Source of the DNA: Diprion similis
Lineage: Eukaryota; Arthropoda; Insecta; Hymenoptera; Diprionidae
Reading direction: 5' to 3'
DNA length: 64,000 nt
Assembly: GCF_021155765.1 (NCBI RefSeq)
Contig: NC_060107.1
Span: forward strand, 16,912,501 to 16,976,500
Part shown: positions 50,701-61,012 of the stretch, in pieces
Layout: every line of letters begins with the position of its first letter
How positions within the stretch are numbered: position 1 is the stretch's first letter
Program-made: the position numbers and the translations under genes
Notes under the pieces: model-generated
Database searches by the model: none
What the model saw: the letters and a program-made list of their open reading frames with translations, nothing else
What the model was told of the DNA's origin: nothing

Positions 50701-51213
50701 AATATTTTAAAAAAGAAAACAAGCACTCCATTTCTTTTGTTTTAAAGCTGAAGTTAGCAGCCAGAGTTAGCAGCCAAACGTGTTAAACTTGTTGGAAATA
50801 GAAAAATCCAGTTCAGTTTTATCCCGATAATTCTATAAAAGTATTGGAGTTCACGGCATTTCACAAAATTTTGATTTTCGGATTTCATTACCTTATTCAA
50901 ATGAACATTAGAATGTTTGGCTGCTAATTTTGGGTGCTAGCTTGAGCCTCGTTCTCTTGTATAATTTATCATATTCTAAACTATCTCTCTTTTCAGGAAA
51001 CGAATTACAGTTAATTACTGTTTTCGTGCCTTTAAATTTGATACTTACTTACCCTCGTTCGCATAAGCGCTCAAGTTCTGTAGCAAATATGCAAAATTCT
51101 CCAAACATCATACAAGTGACAGAACTTGTTTCAAAGCATTCTTCAGCACAATGCAGCATCTCGTGCAGCTGCGACCGACTTGGAAACAACTGCATCACGT
51201 AGGTGTAAATTAT
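41767..51213 (-). CDS. raw: Raw-like protein: two deoxyribosyltransferase-like domains around an EF-hand region (3' 12 exons)
   Basis: Exons: 51213-51053, 48150-48077, 47955-47846, 47760-47546, 46780-46672, 45618-45539, 45102-45039, 44978-44903, 44242-43907, 42423-42318, 42218-41990 and 41904-41767. All introns are GT-AG and one frame of 566 codons runs to the stop. The first exon looks EF-hand-like (FGEFCIFATELE). Then comes domain 1, EVFLGGSCNPTTWR...GITYYNPQVSQWGPE...RVLLFVIDNQTRNTAGIIEAAQLAA...RIPIFGNISIAL; an EF-hand segment, MDVNNTGTVSLGE; and domain 2, DIFVGVTGKDIFWLNSTAAP...HIILLIVPPHSRG...GVPVFQNITDAL. The two domains resemble each other and the nucleoside 2-deoxyribosyltransferase-like family. 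From memory this layout fits insect Raw, which in Drosophila restrains JNK/AP-1 signalling in dorsal closure. Exons upstream of 51213 were not identified. Confidence 0.8.
43190..43800. mobile_element. ~600-bp fold-back element, fullest copy of the dispersed family
   Basis: The left ~170 bp (TCAAAAGTTAGGAAAAGAGG, TTTCCAGCAATGTTATTTGT, GAAACAACG, AAATGAATCTGACCAAATCC, AACACAAGC) match the reverse complement of the right ~170 bp (GTCTCCGGGGATGTTATTTG, GAAACAGCATTCCTAC, AATTAATCTGAAAAAATTTG, AACCCAAGC). A second inner pair, TTCTAATGTTTTTGGG with CAAAAACATTAGAA, makes nested stems. It is in a Raw-like intron and non-coding. Other copies are listed separately. Confidence 0.7.
46880..47100. repeat. 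Dispersed fold-back repeat, left-half copy
   Basis: CATCAAAAGTTAGGAGAAGAG, CTAACAATGTTATCTGTGCC and GAAACAACATCTCTACTATGC match the left half of the 43190 element. Located in a Raw-like intron. Confidence 0.6.
50745..50948. repeat. Small inverted-repeat element, copy 3 (opposite orientation)
   Basis: Inverted relative to the copies at 7849 and 60563: AGCTGAAGTTAGCAGCCAGAG at left and, at right, CTGCTAATTTTGGGTGCTAGC. The internal block GATAATTCTATAAAAGTATTGG matches the other copies' CCAATACTTTTATAGAATTATG. Raw-like intron. Confidence 0.7.
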
Positions 51214-52163
51214 CTGAAAATTTGAAAGAAAATGATTAAATAAAATACACTTTTGAGCAGAAACGTCGATCAGGTCAGAAATCCTCGAGATTGATAATAA
51301 GAAGTTGATAACCAAGATCAAAACAGAGGTTCGTATAAATAACGCGAGTTTTTGTGAACTGAGACGAAGACAACGATGATACGAATATTGAATGTCATGA
51401 AACAAAATGCTGTCGTTCATCAGAGTGAGGGGTGAAAAAGAACGCAGTCTCAACCGAACATCGGTTTGAGTATGGATTGATAACGCGCTGGCCGAAGAAT
51501 AGAAACAAAAGGTGAAAAATCGAAGTTATGAAAAACTAACCTTGATAATGTTTGATCATCAATAAACGTCGACTCGTAAAGGAAATATGTGGCAGCTGTC
51601 ATTGGAAAGGTAACAAATGACGACTGCATTTGATGTACAATAATAACGTTGTATTTGTAAGATGTAAATATTAAGAATAATAACGAGTGATAGTGAGAAA
51701 ACCGAAAACAAACAAACAAACGGGTGACTATTGTAAAATTGTGTGCGTGTGTATATGCTGGCGTTGAAAGAAGGTTAGACGGTTGTAGTGGTGGTATTGG
51801 TAGTGGTGGTGGTGATGATGATGCTGGTATTGGTCATACTTATTTATACACTGTTATATTTAAAGTAAAACACGTCCGAGTTGTTTAAATACTGGCTGAA
51901 ATTATCGAGGGATACATTGACGACGGGAAGGGGGGTGGGGGAGGGGACTTTGTACAACTGTTCCGCGTGTTTTGGAACAAATGATATTAAAAACCCGGAA
52001 TATCGCTCTATTTGGAAATGCACAATCGAAGCCCGCGTCGTCGAAATAATACCGATCACCACTGTATGAGGATTTTTTTTCTCCTCTGCTTTATTCCGCC
52101 AGTAAATAAATGTTATTAACGAAAGTACCAGAAGTTGGCGCTACCGTAAAACGTAGCGTGCAT

Positions 52164-52199
<36 letters not shown>

Positions 52200-53106
52200 A
52201 CCAGCTAAGCTAGCAGGCATGAAACAAGGTTGACATGTTTAAATATAAATGCGTCTTTTACTGGCGTTAAAGGTTGTACACGTTTGATAATTTAATATCG
52301 GAAAGGATTTTGTTATAAACAATACGCGATGCATGATGGGTGAATCAACCAAATCCATTCCTAATACTGCATGAAGTAAATAACACCAAACATTCACGGT
52401 AATGCGTATAATATTGTAATCAGATTTCCTCGGTAGATATTCCAACTTAAGAATGACGTAAACCTCCAACAATGAACCGTGATGTCACACATCGAAGTTC
52501 ACACAGGCTGCTGTACCATTCTATCCATACGTATCATACGTACGTACGTGTGCGTAGTAAAGAGAACGTAATGGATTTTGATCAAATATGGTATGAGAGT
52601 TGAATGAAAATTTTAACCGATTTTAATCTTATAATCATTGTAATTGTCAAATCACAACACGTTTTGAGTAATTGTTCACCACGATTCACATTTCTTGTTG
52701 CACAAATAATCGATGACTGAAATTTTTCTGCACGCGCTGAAGGCACACAGCAGAACCGCGAGAACGAAAAATTAGAAAATCTCGAGTGCGTACAACCAGC
52801 GGATACTTTCGACTTATACGCCTCGGTATATATTAATTTCTTCCCACGCGATTATTACTTTTTACGCCACTCGCCAATCGAATTTCAATTATATACACGC
52901 ACGGGCATACGCATACACACAATATATACGTATTATGTACACTCATATATAATGTTACATATACGCGCGTTTATAATTATTATTACAACACTAAAATAAT
53001 TTATGCAGATTATTATACCAGTTTTGCAATCGGAAATATATATACATACATATATATATATATTCAATAATGTAATACATGGTTAGTAAAATATATATAT
53101 ATATAA
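51214..53106. other. Upstream of the last placed Raw-like exon; no exon assigned
   Basis: A splice-bordered piece near 51545-51599 (minus) could encode ATYFLYESTFIDDQTLS, but its phase does not fit the exon at 51213, so it was not joined. (CAG)n lies at 52163-52195 and AT-dinucleotide runs at 53036-53105. The missing 5' exons of the Raw-like gene may lie here, further right, or outside the window. Confidence 0.35.
52163..52195. repeat. (CAG)n microsatellite
   Basis: About eleven uninterrupted CAG units followed by CAACAAC. No splice-supported frame was found across it, so it is treated as non-coding. Confidence 0.9.
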
Positions 53107-53681
53107 CTAGCGTTGATACGAGTTCGGATAAATAAACCTGAGGCACAGGATCAAAGGTACCGACGTTAAATGAAACGAAGTGCGCTCGTGTTTTTTCGCG
53201 TAATGATTTAAAGAAAAAAAATGCACATATTTGTCGTGAATTAAATCAGTAATTATATTTAAATCATTGAAAGGAAGAAATTGATATATTTACATGGCAA
53301 GTGTGTACAACAATAATAATAATAATAATAATAATAATATTAATAACGATATTCCATATCCTCATACGCATGTTCAAAACCGCGATACTTTCTTTAGCGT
53401 GGGCTCTGTGCGTTAGGTGTATTGACAGCCTACTTTATATTATATACGTATATATATATATATATCGTCGTGAATTAAATCAGTAATTATATTTAAATCA
53501 TTGAAAGGAAGAAATTGATATATTTACATGGCAAGTGTGTACAACAATAATAATAATAATAATAATAATAATATTAATAACGATATTCCATATCCTCATA
53601 CGCATGTTCAAAACCGCGATACTTTCTTTAGCGTGGGCTCTGTGCGTTAGGTGTATTGACAGCCTACTTTATATTATATAC

Positions 53682-53716
<35 letters not shown>

Positions 53717-54124
53717 CGTTAGGTGTATTGACAGCCTACTTTATATTATATACGTATATATATATATATATATATATATATACGTATATAATATAAAGTA
53801 GGCTGTCAATACACCTAACGCACAGAGCCCACGCTAAAGAAAGTATCGCGGTTTTGAACATGCGTATGAGGATATGGAATATCGTTATTAATATTATTAT
53901 TATTATTATTATTATTATTGTTGTACACACTTGCCATGTAAATATATCAATTTCTTCCTTTCAATGATTTAAATATAATTACTGATTTAATTCACGACAA
54001 ATATGTGCATTTTTTTTCTTTAAATCATTACGCGAAAAAACACGAGCGCACTTCGTTTCATTTAACGTCGGTACCTTTGATCCTGTGCCTCAGGTTTATT
54101 TATCCGAACTCGTATCAACGCTAG
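53107..54124. repeat. 1.0 kb near-perfect palindrome with internal tandem copy
   Basis: The left arm starts CTAGCGTTGATACGAGTTCG (53107) and the right arm ends with its exact complement (54124); I saw no mismatch over ~345 bp, including an (ATA)n tract. The inner ~235 bp of the left arm (from TCGTGAATTAAATCAG at 53233) is duplicated in tandem at 53468, and a shorter third piece (TGTGCGTTAGGTGTATTGAC) precedes the centre, so the unit is present three times, once inverted. (TA)n tracts separate the copies. There is no coding potential beyond low-complexity frames. Confidence 0.9.
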
Positions 54125-56774
54125 TACAGATTACGACTGATGATGCGATTTATAATTATAATACGTAATAAGAGTTTGTAATAAAAGATCTGCAGATGAG
54201 TAACAGAAATTTCTGATCACATTTCCGAAAACGAAAAGAACAATATAAATTAATCAATATGAGAACAAAAAAATCCCAACTGTTTATCATTTGTTCATGT
54301 AGCTGTAGAACACACGAGAGGTCGAGACTAGGTATACTACTATTTTTCGTTACTCCGGTAATTAATTGTATCGCATGTGTTCTCTGCAGCTGCTCAATTT
54401 GAATTAAACGTCACGAAGGGATATGTGCGCAATAATGGCAGCCAACAATTACGTGTTTCTCTATCTCGCCAATGAGCTGTCGAAGCGCGTCATCTCTCTT
54501 GTTAGAAGCTTTCTTGAAGATTACGCGGATAAATTACGTGTATGTAATTGAAGAGGATTTATTGAGGTTTTGATATGGTTCCTCGAACTCCATGAGGAAC
54601 TCTGTGAGGGTCGAAAGAAAAAAGAAATAAACAGAGAAAAACCCATACGTCGTTTCTATAATATGAGACTCGGAAAGTCAATGTCACGCAATGCACGCAA
54701 TACAATTCCGTAAATATAATCTCGATTTTAAATACAATTTCTCACAACTTCTTCGAATACGTCAAGTGGAGGAAATTTCTTTTCACAAATGGGAAAAAAT
54801 TAAGCAATTTCAACGAATGGATAGAAACCATTAGAGATGTGTACACTCCAACACATGCCAAATAAATTTATTTTAGAAATTTGTTTAACTGAGATTATCA
54901 ATATCGTATTGACGGGCATGCTTTTCAGCAGTTGAATCTCGGATTTATGCATGTAGAGCCAAATTTACCTTTGGACCTTTGGCTTTATAACGAAGGTATA
55001 CATGAAAGAACATTTAAATCCAAGTGCGGCTTCTTTCGCAGGAATCCGATTTAGCATGCGATGAGACCTGTAGCCATCGATAATAGAAAGATGCCCCAGA
55101 CAGCGGACACCCGCGGACAAATTGAGAAGTTTCTTTTCGGCTGAAGAATTCTATTGGAGATTTGCACTCTAATCCAAAATTCGATCGGTCTATAATGCAG
55201 TGAATGTTTCATAGAAGGTCGTACGTAACTAGTTCAACAGCATAATTTCTAATACCGAGAAAATGACTTCGTTTTAGCTCACTTACATGTAAAAATTGGG
55301 CACTATTCTTTTCTTTTTCATACCTACAGTGTTACTTGGTAAATGTTGATCGGTCGATGGTAGGAGTTTGGATACTTCGGTAAAAATATCTGTCAAATTA
55401 TAGTTACAAATGAAACTTCAACTGAAATTTAGAACAAGACGTGGAGGTCTACGTTAAATTAATAGAGTGCTACTATCACAAAATTGTTTCGGGTTAATGT
55501 CAACAGCTTATTGGGATAAAAAATGAAACTGAAGTTAATGGTATACCGGTCCGTATACACAAAATGACCCAGGACTACCACCCCATAGACTACCAATGTA
55601 TTCCTCGTGAAAATCTGTAACTGCAACGTTTTATATTTCTTATAGGAAATTTGTCGCTTGCAAATTATATCCATTTGACATCAGCCGAATCAGTAGTATT
55701 GAATGGTTCGGAACAGAACGAGAACAAGGCTGGCCGGTCGCCATTTGACCATCAGGCCCGAAGCAACTGTACTGAACCATCAGGTGATAACGGATTGGCA
55801 AATTTCAAATGATTGTAATTTGCAAACGATAAACTTCCTATCTAAAGTAGACAATGTTTCCGTCACAGATGCACACAAAAAACATATATATTGGTAGCCT
55901 AAAGCGCGATAGTCTTGTGTCACCCTGTAGAGATTGCCTCCGCCTCAAATGACCTTTACTTTCTCGTTTTCTGTAGCACACGGTCTCTCCAGTTTTTCTT
56001 ATTTTATTCTACTAGTTATAAGTGATCCAGTGAGTGATCCACCACGTCGGTTTTAGGCATTCGGTTATCCTAGGAAACGTCTACTGTAGCCGCCCTATTG
56101 GCCACAATCGCTGATACTGAGAAGGGTGTGAGAAATCACATAATCATAAATTCTCTAATTAATCTGATAAATATGTAAGATGATAATTTTACATAGGTAT
56201 TGCAAGTGTAGTTTTACTTCTGGAATGTTCTAATGCTAAAGAATATAATGGTGGATTATATAGAAGATAATTGATTAATTTGCTTGCTTAATGTTGAGCT
56301 GCGATACAAGAGCGTTCTATAATATGATATTTTATCGAAGTAAAAAGATAATTAATTCTGAAGCATTGTTATATTCCATCTCCAGAAATAATGTAGATGT
56401 TTTGATTTCGACGATTTAATAATAGTCTATTCGTTGTTATTTTCCTGGGTTGCCTTTTGATTGCTTCGCCTTACAGAATCATCCCGTGAGTTAGTTCATC
56501 TTCTGTGGTTTTGTTATTATGTTACTGATACACTCTTCAGGTAGCATTCTGTACGGTTCTGCAATAGGGGTCTACATTACCTCCAAAGTTTGGGCCCGTT
56601 GCCCACAATACGGCGTTTCGGAAGGGATTCTATAATTCATGTTGGATAATTTGTATTTACGTATTTGGAGGTATCGCAGTCCCTGGCCCTTATAGGTTAT
56701 TTCTGTAGTGTTATTAATTTTATATTATATTGATCATATATCTTTTCGTTATAGTCTTATCTATTTCTCAAGCT
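54125..56774. other. Non-coding region right of the palindrome
   Basis: 2.6 kb with no recognisable exon on either strand, no strong inverted repeat seen, and moderate AT richness. It could contain unrecognised 5' UTR or promoter of the Raw-like gene. Confidence 0.35.
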
Positions 56775-56830
56775 GTAAGGTGTAGCGTAGGTTGCCTATA
56801 ATGTGGCTCTAACTCCGTGTTTGTAACTAG
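56775..56830. repeat. Repeat B, inverted partner at 34562-34620
   Basis: GGTGTAGCGTAGGTTGCCTA followed by TAATGTGGCTCTAACTCCGTG is found again, reversed, beside MITE A at 34.6 kb. Identity by eye is above 85%. Confidence 0.75.
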
Positions 56831-57087
56831 ATATGGTATAATATTTGGATATAATGGTATTAGTGAATTGTAATAATAAAATAATAATATCATAGTCTCC
56901 TGTAATGTGAGGATCCCGTAATACGGTTTCTGGACTCTTGTTTAATGATAATTGTTGTTATACCTTATCTAGGGACTTTCGGATGGTAAGGCAGTTTCCT
57001 TGAATAACTTTCTTACAGGATTCTCACATTTAGAGTTTTGGGTTAGTTGGTACTGATGTTAAGGAATAGTTATAAGCAATAAAACAT

Positions 57088-57200
57088 ACGGACGTTCCGG
57101 TCGGATGTTACACAGCAGAGCAGCAGAGTCATGAGCAACGCAGCTACCGCGTCGAATTACTAGGCCGATGTTAGTGTAACATCTGACCGGAACGTCCGTG
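57088..57200. mobile_element. ~113-bp MITE (repeat C)
   Basis: The ends ACGGACGTTCCGGTCGGATG and CATCTGACCGGAACGTCCGT are inverted copies with one mismatch, extending inward through TTACA and TGTAA. The interior contains CAACGCAGCTACCGCGTCG, shared with a degenerate copy at 34660-34760. A single similar end, TGTAACATCCGACCG, occurs at 10824. No coding capacity. Confidence 0.8.
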
Positions 57201-57224
57201 GGTGTATTCCGCCAGGGAACTTTT

Positions 57225-58208
57225 GGGTGCGTTCCGATATTGGCTTCCGTGCTGGTGTTACGTGCCAGCCGGTATCCACGGGGGCACCCTCTCTGTATCC
57301 TACATTACCGATGTGCAGTTACCATAGGAGAACTTTAGGAGCTCTTACCCGTAGTTCTTAAACTAATACCGACATGCACAATTATAATCATAACGTGCAA
57401 TATTCTTATATCGACAGTTCTCTACGCTATATTAACCGTTATTTCATCAGCTAAACTTATATACATATATGGTACTTATATTTTTTCTCACATTTGACCG
57501 TTATATTTTTCAACACTAGCTTTTAAATAAATCCCTTAATTTACGATCGCAACTGCAGTGCTTCAAAGTAATAAACACTTGCAATAATTCAGGGCAAGTG
57601 TTTATTGCCCTGAATTATTGCAAGTGTTTATTGCCCTGAATTATTGCAAGTGTTTATTACTTTGAAGCACTGCAGCTGCGATCGTAAATTAAGGGATAAA
57701 AGTAATAAACACTTGCAATAATTCAGGGCAAGTGTTTATTGCCCTGAATTATTGCAAGTGTTTATTGCCCTGAATTATTGCAAGTGTTTATTACTTTGAA
57801 GCACTGCAGCTGCGATCGTAAATTAAGGGATTTATTTAAAAGCTAGTGTTGAAAAATATAACGGTCAAATGTGAGAAAAAATATAAGTACCATATATGTA
57901 TATAAGTTTAGCTGATGAAATAACGGTTAATATAGCGTAGAGAACTGTCGATATAAGAATATTGCACGTTATGATTATAATTGTGCATGTCGGTATTAGT
58001 TTAAGAACTACGGGTAAGAGCTCCTAAAGTTCTCCTATGGTAACTGCACATCGGTAATGTAGGATACAGAGAGGGTGCCCCCGTGGATACCGGCTGGCAC
58101 GTAACACTGGCAACAATCTTTTATCTCTTTTGTGCTCCCTAGTTCGTAAATAGCTCTGCCTCTGTCCTAGGGAATTTTTGGCGCTGCCAGCTAATTTCGG
58201 AACGCACC
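57225..58208. mobile_element. MITE A copy interrupted by the fold-back element
   Basis: The left piece 57225-57255 (GGGTGCGTTCCGATATTGGC) and right piece 58107-58208 (ends TTTCGGAACGCACC) together reconstitute the 131-bp element seen intact at 34430-34560. The gap between them is exactly the 851-bp insertion flanked by CTGG. Confidence 0.85.
57256..58106. mobile_element. 851-bp fold-back element with 4-bp CTGG target duplication
   Basis: It begins TGTTACGTGCCAGCCGGTAT and ends with the exact complement ATACCGGCTGGCACGTAACA. Each arm is ~315 bp and nearly identical. The centre holds two tandem 134-bp units (starting AGTAATAAACACTTGCAATA at 57567 and 57701), themselves built of alternating CAAGTGTTTATTGCCCTGAA stem-loops. 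CTGG flanks both sides (57252-57255 and 58107-58110), and the uninterrupted MITE elsewhere has a single site, which supports real transposition. No coding frame. Confidence 0.9.
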
Positions 58209-58239
58209 GTTTATGTGCTCTGGCGTTATGGGTACGTTT

Positions 58240-58300
58240 CGAAAGTAGCCGAAGACGCCAAAAACTCCCTAGGACAGAAGCAGCGCGAGCTTAGAAAGAG
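58240..58300. repeat. Partial inverted copy of MITE A
   Basis: GCCAAAAACTCCCTAGGACAG is the reverse complement of the MITE A interior (CTGTCCTAGGGAGTTTTTGGC at 34516-34536). It starts near GGGTACGTTTCGAAAGTAGC, a diverged end. Confidence 0.6.
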
Positions 58301-59155
58301 TGCGAGACACAATTTAGAATTTCTTTCATTTTCGACAGCGAGATGGAGACGTATAAAAACACATACATAATCCAGGAAAACCTATACTACCCGATAGTTT
58401 TCCGTAAATACGGCGCGATTGGATCAGGAAATTTTCAGATGACAGGAGCCCGTTCATGATTCACAACTCTGCCTCGACTTGTAAGTGATTTCATTGTCCG
58501 GGTCTAACGGAACAGGCGAATGAAATTAGCAGCCTCAGTTCAACGTTGAATGTCCAGAAGCGCTGTAAGTGCTCATGACGTCATGATGTCGAATTAACAA
58601 GCCAAGTCAGTGGCAACTTCAAGCTTGGCGATGGATGCGAGGGGCAACCTCGGTAAGAAAATTTCCTACTGTTATCAATCCAATTAACCTCGATGTCCCG
58701 TAAGGAGTTGGTAAATATATGGCGCCGCCATTGCCCCTATGCTGGTCATCGGGTCTTTTTACTTGTTTTAAAAAATATTCACGGCTGGCGTTTTTTTTTT
58801 TTTGCAATCCTTAGCCAACTATGCTTATGCAGAAACCATAAGCAGTTTTCAAAGGCCGTGGCGCCATTGTGTTATGGTTGCTGCATTATCCTTTAGGTTG
58901 TAGAATCTTATGTGTTTCGGCTTTCACAAATACATTTTGTGGGATTCCTAAGAGAAATTGATTCGGCATTGCAGAATGCCGCATTTTCCCTCTAAACTTT
59001 TCAGCCTCCATTGTTGGCGGACCAAAATTCATAAGGTTAGTAGTCTTTATATTTCTTTAACCAATGCTGCAGAAGTTCATTGTTATCATCGAGTTTCGTG
59101 TCTGGGTATTCGGGAAGAATGAAAAGAGGTTGGTCGGTTACCTTGGTCAGAGGTG

Positions 59156-59163
59156 TATAAATA
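59156..59163 (+). promoter_or_regulatory. TATA box of the IDH3 gamma gene
   Basis: TATAAATA lies ~120 bp upstream of the ATG at 59283, a good position for a TATA box with a ~95-nt leader. A native promoter argues that the gene is expressed. Confidence 0.55.
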
Positions 59164-59282
59164 GAAATTGAAAATCAGTATGTGTGGTGTGCGCGTTAGT
59201 GCCTACTAATAGAATCCCTGAAGTAGTTTATTAACACTTCGGATCCTAATCAAAGTGAGAATAATTCCTCTCTCCTATCAAT

Positions 59283-60443
59283 ATGGCCGCTCGATACGTC
59301 TCCAAATATGTTCGAATGCCGCAGCTTCTACTGCCGCAGCTTCACCGGGGAGCGAGCACAATGTCGATGTTTGACATTCAGCACAAAACCCCGACTGTTG
59401 GAAAGGTACCAAACATACCGAAAGCTCACTACGGTGGGAGGCACACCGTTACGCTGCTTCCAGGCGCCGGGATCGGCCCGGAATTGATGGGTTATGTAAA
59501 GGAAGTATTTCGATACGCAGGTGTTCCAGTCGACTTTGAGCACGTCGACATTGATACGATGTCCGATAATAATGACGATCTTGATTACGCGATCACGACG
59601 ATAAGGCGTAACGGTGTCGCCCTCAAGGGAAACATCGAGACGCGGATAATGGAGGCAGGCGTTCCTTCTCGCAATGTCGCCCTAAGAAACGAGCTCGATC
59701 TCTACATAAACGTGCTCCACTGCGTATCGTACGAAGGTGTGTCGTCCCGCCAGAAGGACATGGACATCGTCATTGTCAGACAGAACACTGAGGGTGAATA
59801 TGCAATGTTGGAGCACGAGAGCGTGCTTGGCGTGGTCGAGAGCATGAAAGTAATAACAAAATCCAACTCTGAGCGTGTTGCTAAATATGCCTTCGAGTAC
59901 GCGAGACGACATGGCAGGAAGAAAGTCACGACAGTGCACAAAGCTAACATAATGAAGTTATCAGATGGATTGTTCTTAGAGACCGCTAGGCAGATGGCTA
60001 AGAATTACCCGGAAATACAACACAATGATATGATCATCGACAACACTTGCATGCAGCTTGTATCCAATCCCCACCAATTCGATATTATTCTCACAACCAA
60101 TCTGTATGGTAGCATCGTCTCCAATGTTGTATGCGGATTGCTTGGTGGCGCTGGCCTGTTGGCCGGTAAAAATTACGGGGATCAGTATGCTATCTTTGAA
60201 CCTGGTACGCGAAACACTGGAAGCTCCATCGCTGGACAGAACGTTGCCAATCCAATTGCCATGCTCAACGCCGCTGTTGATATGCTTAGGCATTTGGGCC
60301 ACAGGCAACACGCACATGTTATACAATCCGCTATAAATAAGACGATAAACCAGGGAGTTCACACTCGCGATCTTGGAGGCACTGCAACAAGTTCTGAAGT
60401 TGTTGAGACAGTTATGAAAAACATTAAACAAGGGGTGCATTAG
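59283..60443 (+). CDS. Idh3g: Isocitrate dehydrogenase [NAD] subunit gamma, mitochondrial
   Basis: The gamma subunit is the allosteric partner in the IDH3 heterotetramer, which converts isocitrate and NAD+ to 2-oxoglutarate, NADH and CO2 in the TCA cycle. One uninterrupted frame codes 386 residues, the normal size. The N-terminus (MAARYVSKYVRMPQLLLPQL) is basic and lacks acids, as in a mitochondrial targeting peptide. Family motifs follow: GGRHTVTLLPGAGIGPELMG, NGVALKGNIET, RNELDLYINVLHC, VRQNTEGEYAMLEHES, TTVHKANIMKLSDGLFLE, DNTCMQLVSNPHQFD, NLYGSIVSNV, AIFEPGTRNTG and a glycine-rich C-terminus. GYVKEVFRYAGVPVDFE and the DNTCMQ form point to gamma over alpha or beta. No intron interrupts the gene, unusual for this family. 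The usual GDGIGPE is GAGIGPE here; gamma subunits tolerate changes at this site. Poly(A) signal AATAAA at 60903-60908. Confidence 0.95.
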   Translation: MAARYVSKYVRMPQLLLPQLHRGASTMSMFDIQHKTPTVGKVPNIPKAHYGGRHTVTLLPGAGIGPELMGYVKEVFRYAGVPVDFEHVDIDTMSDNNDDLDYAITTIRRNGVALKGNIETRIMEAGVPSRNVALRNELDLYINVLHCVSYEGVSSRQKDMDIVIVRQNTEGEYAMLEHESVLGVVESMKVITKSNSERVAKYAFEYARRHGRKKVTTVHKANIMKLSDGLFLETARQMAKNYPEIQHNDMIIDNTCMQLVSNPHQFDIILTTNLYGSIVSNVVCGLLGGAGLLAGKNYGDQYAIFEPGTRNTGSSIAGQNVANPIAMLNAAVDMLRHLGHRQHAHVIQSAINKTINQGVHTRDLGGTATSSEVVETVMKNIKQGVH

Positions 60444-60562
60444 AGCTTTTATCCTTGCATCAACTGACTTCCAGAATGTAATTGTACGATGTTTTGTAGT
60501 AGTGTTTATGCAGTTTTAATCATTTATAATAATCAAAGACATACCTCTTCAATATCATGAAC

Positions 60563-60770
60563 GAGGCTGAAGCTAGTAGCCAGAATTAGCAGCCAAATCT
60601 TCTAAAGTTCATTCGAATAAGGTAGTGAAATCCGAAAATTACAATTTTTTTAAATATATTGAACTCCCAATACTTTTATAGAATTATGAGGATAAATCTG
60701 AACTGCATTTTTCTATTTCCAAAAAGTTCAATACGGTTGGCTGTTAACGCTGCCAGCTTCAGCTTCATGC
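60563..60770. repeat. Small inverted-repeat element, copy 2 (IDH3 gamma 3' region)
   Basis: It starts AGGCTGAAGCTAGTAGCCAG and ends GCCAGCTTCAGCTTCATGC (inverted ends). It lies between the stop codon and the AATAAA at 60903, so it would be part of the 3' UTR if that signal is used. It is the best-preserved of three copies. Confidence 0.75.
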
Positions 60771-60963
60771 GCAATGACGGTTACACTGTGAGGGGATTAT
60801 TATCGAAAATATTGTAAAGTTACTTGCTCTTTAAGTGTGTACAGAATAACTTCATCTCTTAAGTTGAAACCAAAAACATTTACCCCATTAGTATTGTAAT
60901 TGAATAAACCCACTCGTATTATTTGAGATTATTTTTTTAGATATACGCTATTCATCTTTCTCG

Positions 60964-61012
60964 CTTGTTGTATATGATGAATTAAGTGTGTGTGTGTGTG
61001 TGTGTGTGTATG
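60964..61012. repeat. (GT)n microsatellite with flanking inverted TTGTATTA
   Basis: About ten GT units at 60986-61008, then GAATTGTATTACTGTACTTTGTAATACAATTC, a short hairpin (arms GAATTGTATTAC). Non-coding. Confidence 0.8.

Noticed and set aside
51450-51719. Splice-bordered piece coding ATYFLYESTFIDDQTLS as an upstream Raw-like exon
   Set aside because: The borders look plausible, but joining it to the exon at 51213 gives an immediate stop. It could belong to another isoform, so it was not annotated as coding.
53301-53930. Repeated 50-90-codon frames rich in Ile and Tyr
   Set aside because: They are translations of (ATA)n and (TA)n tracts within the palindrome, identical by duplication rather than selection.
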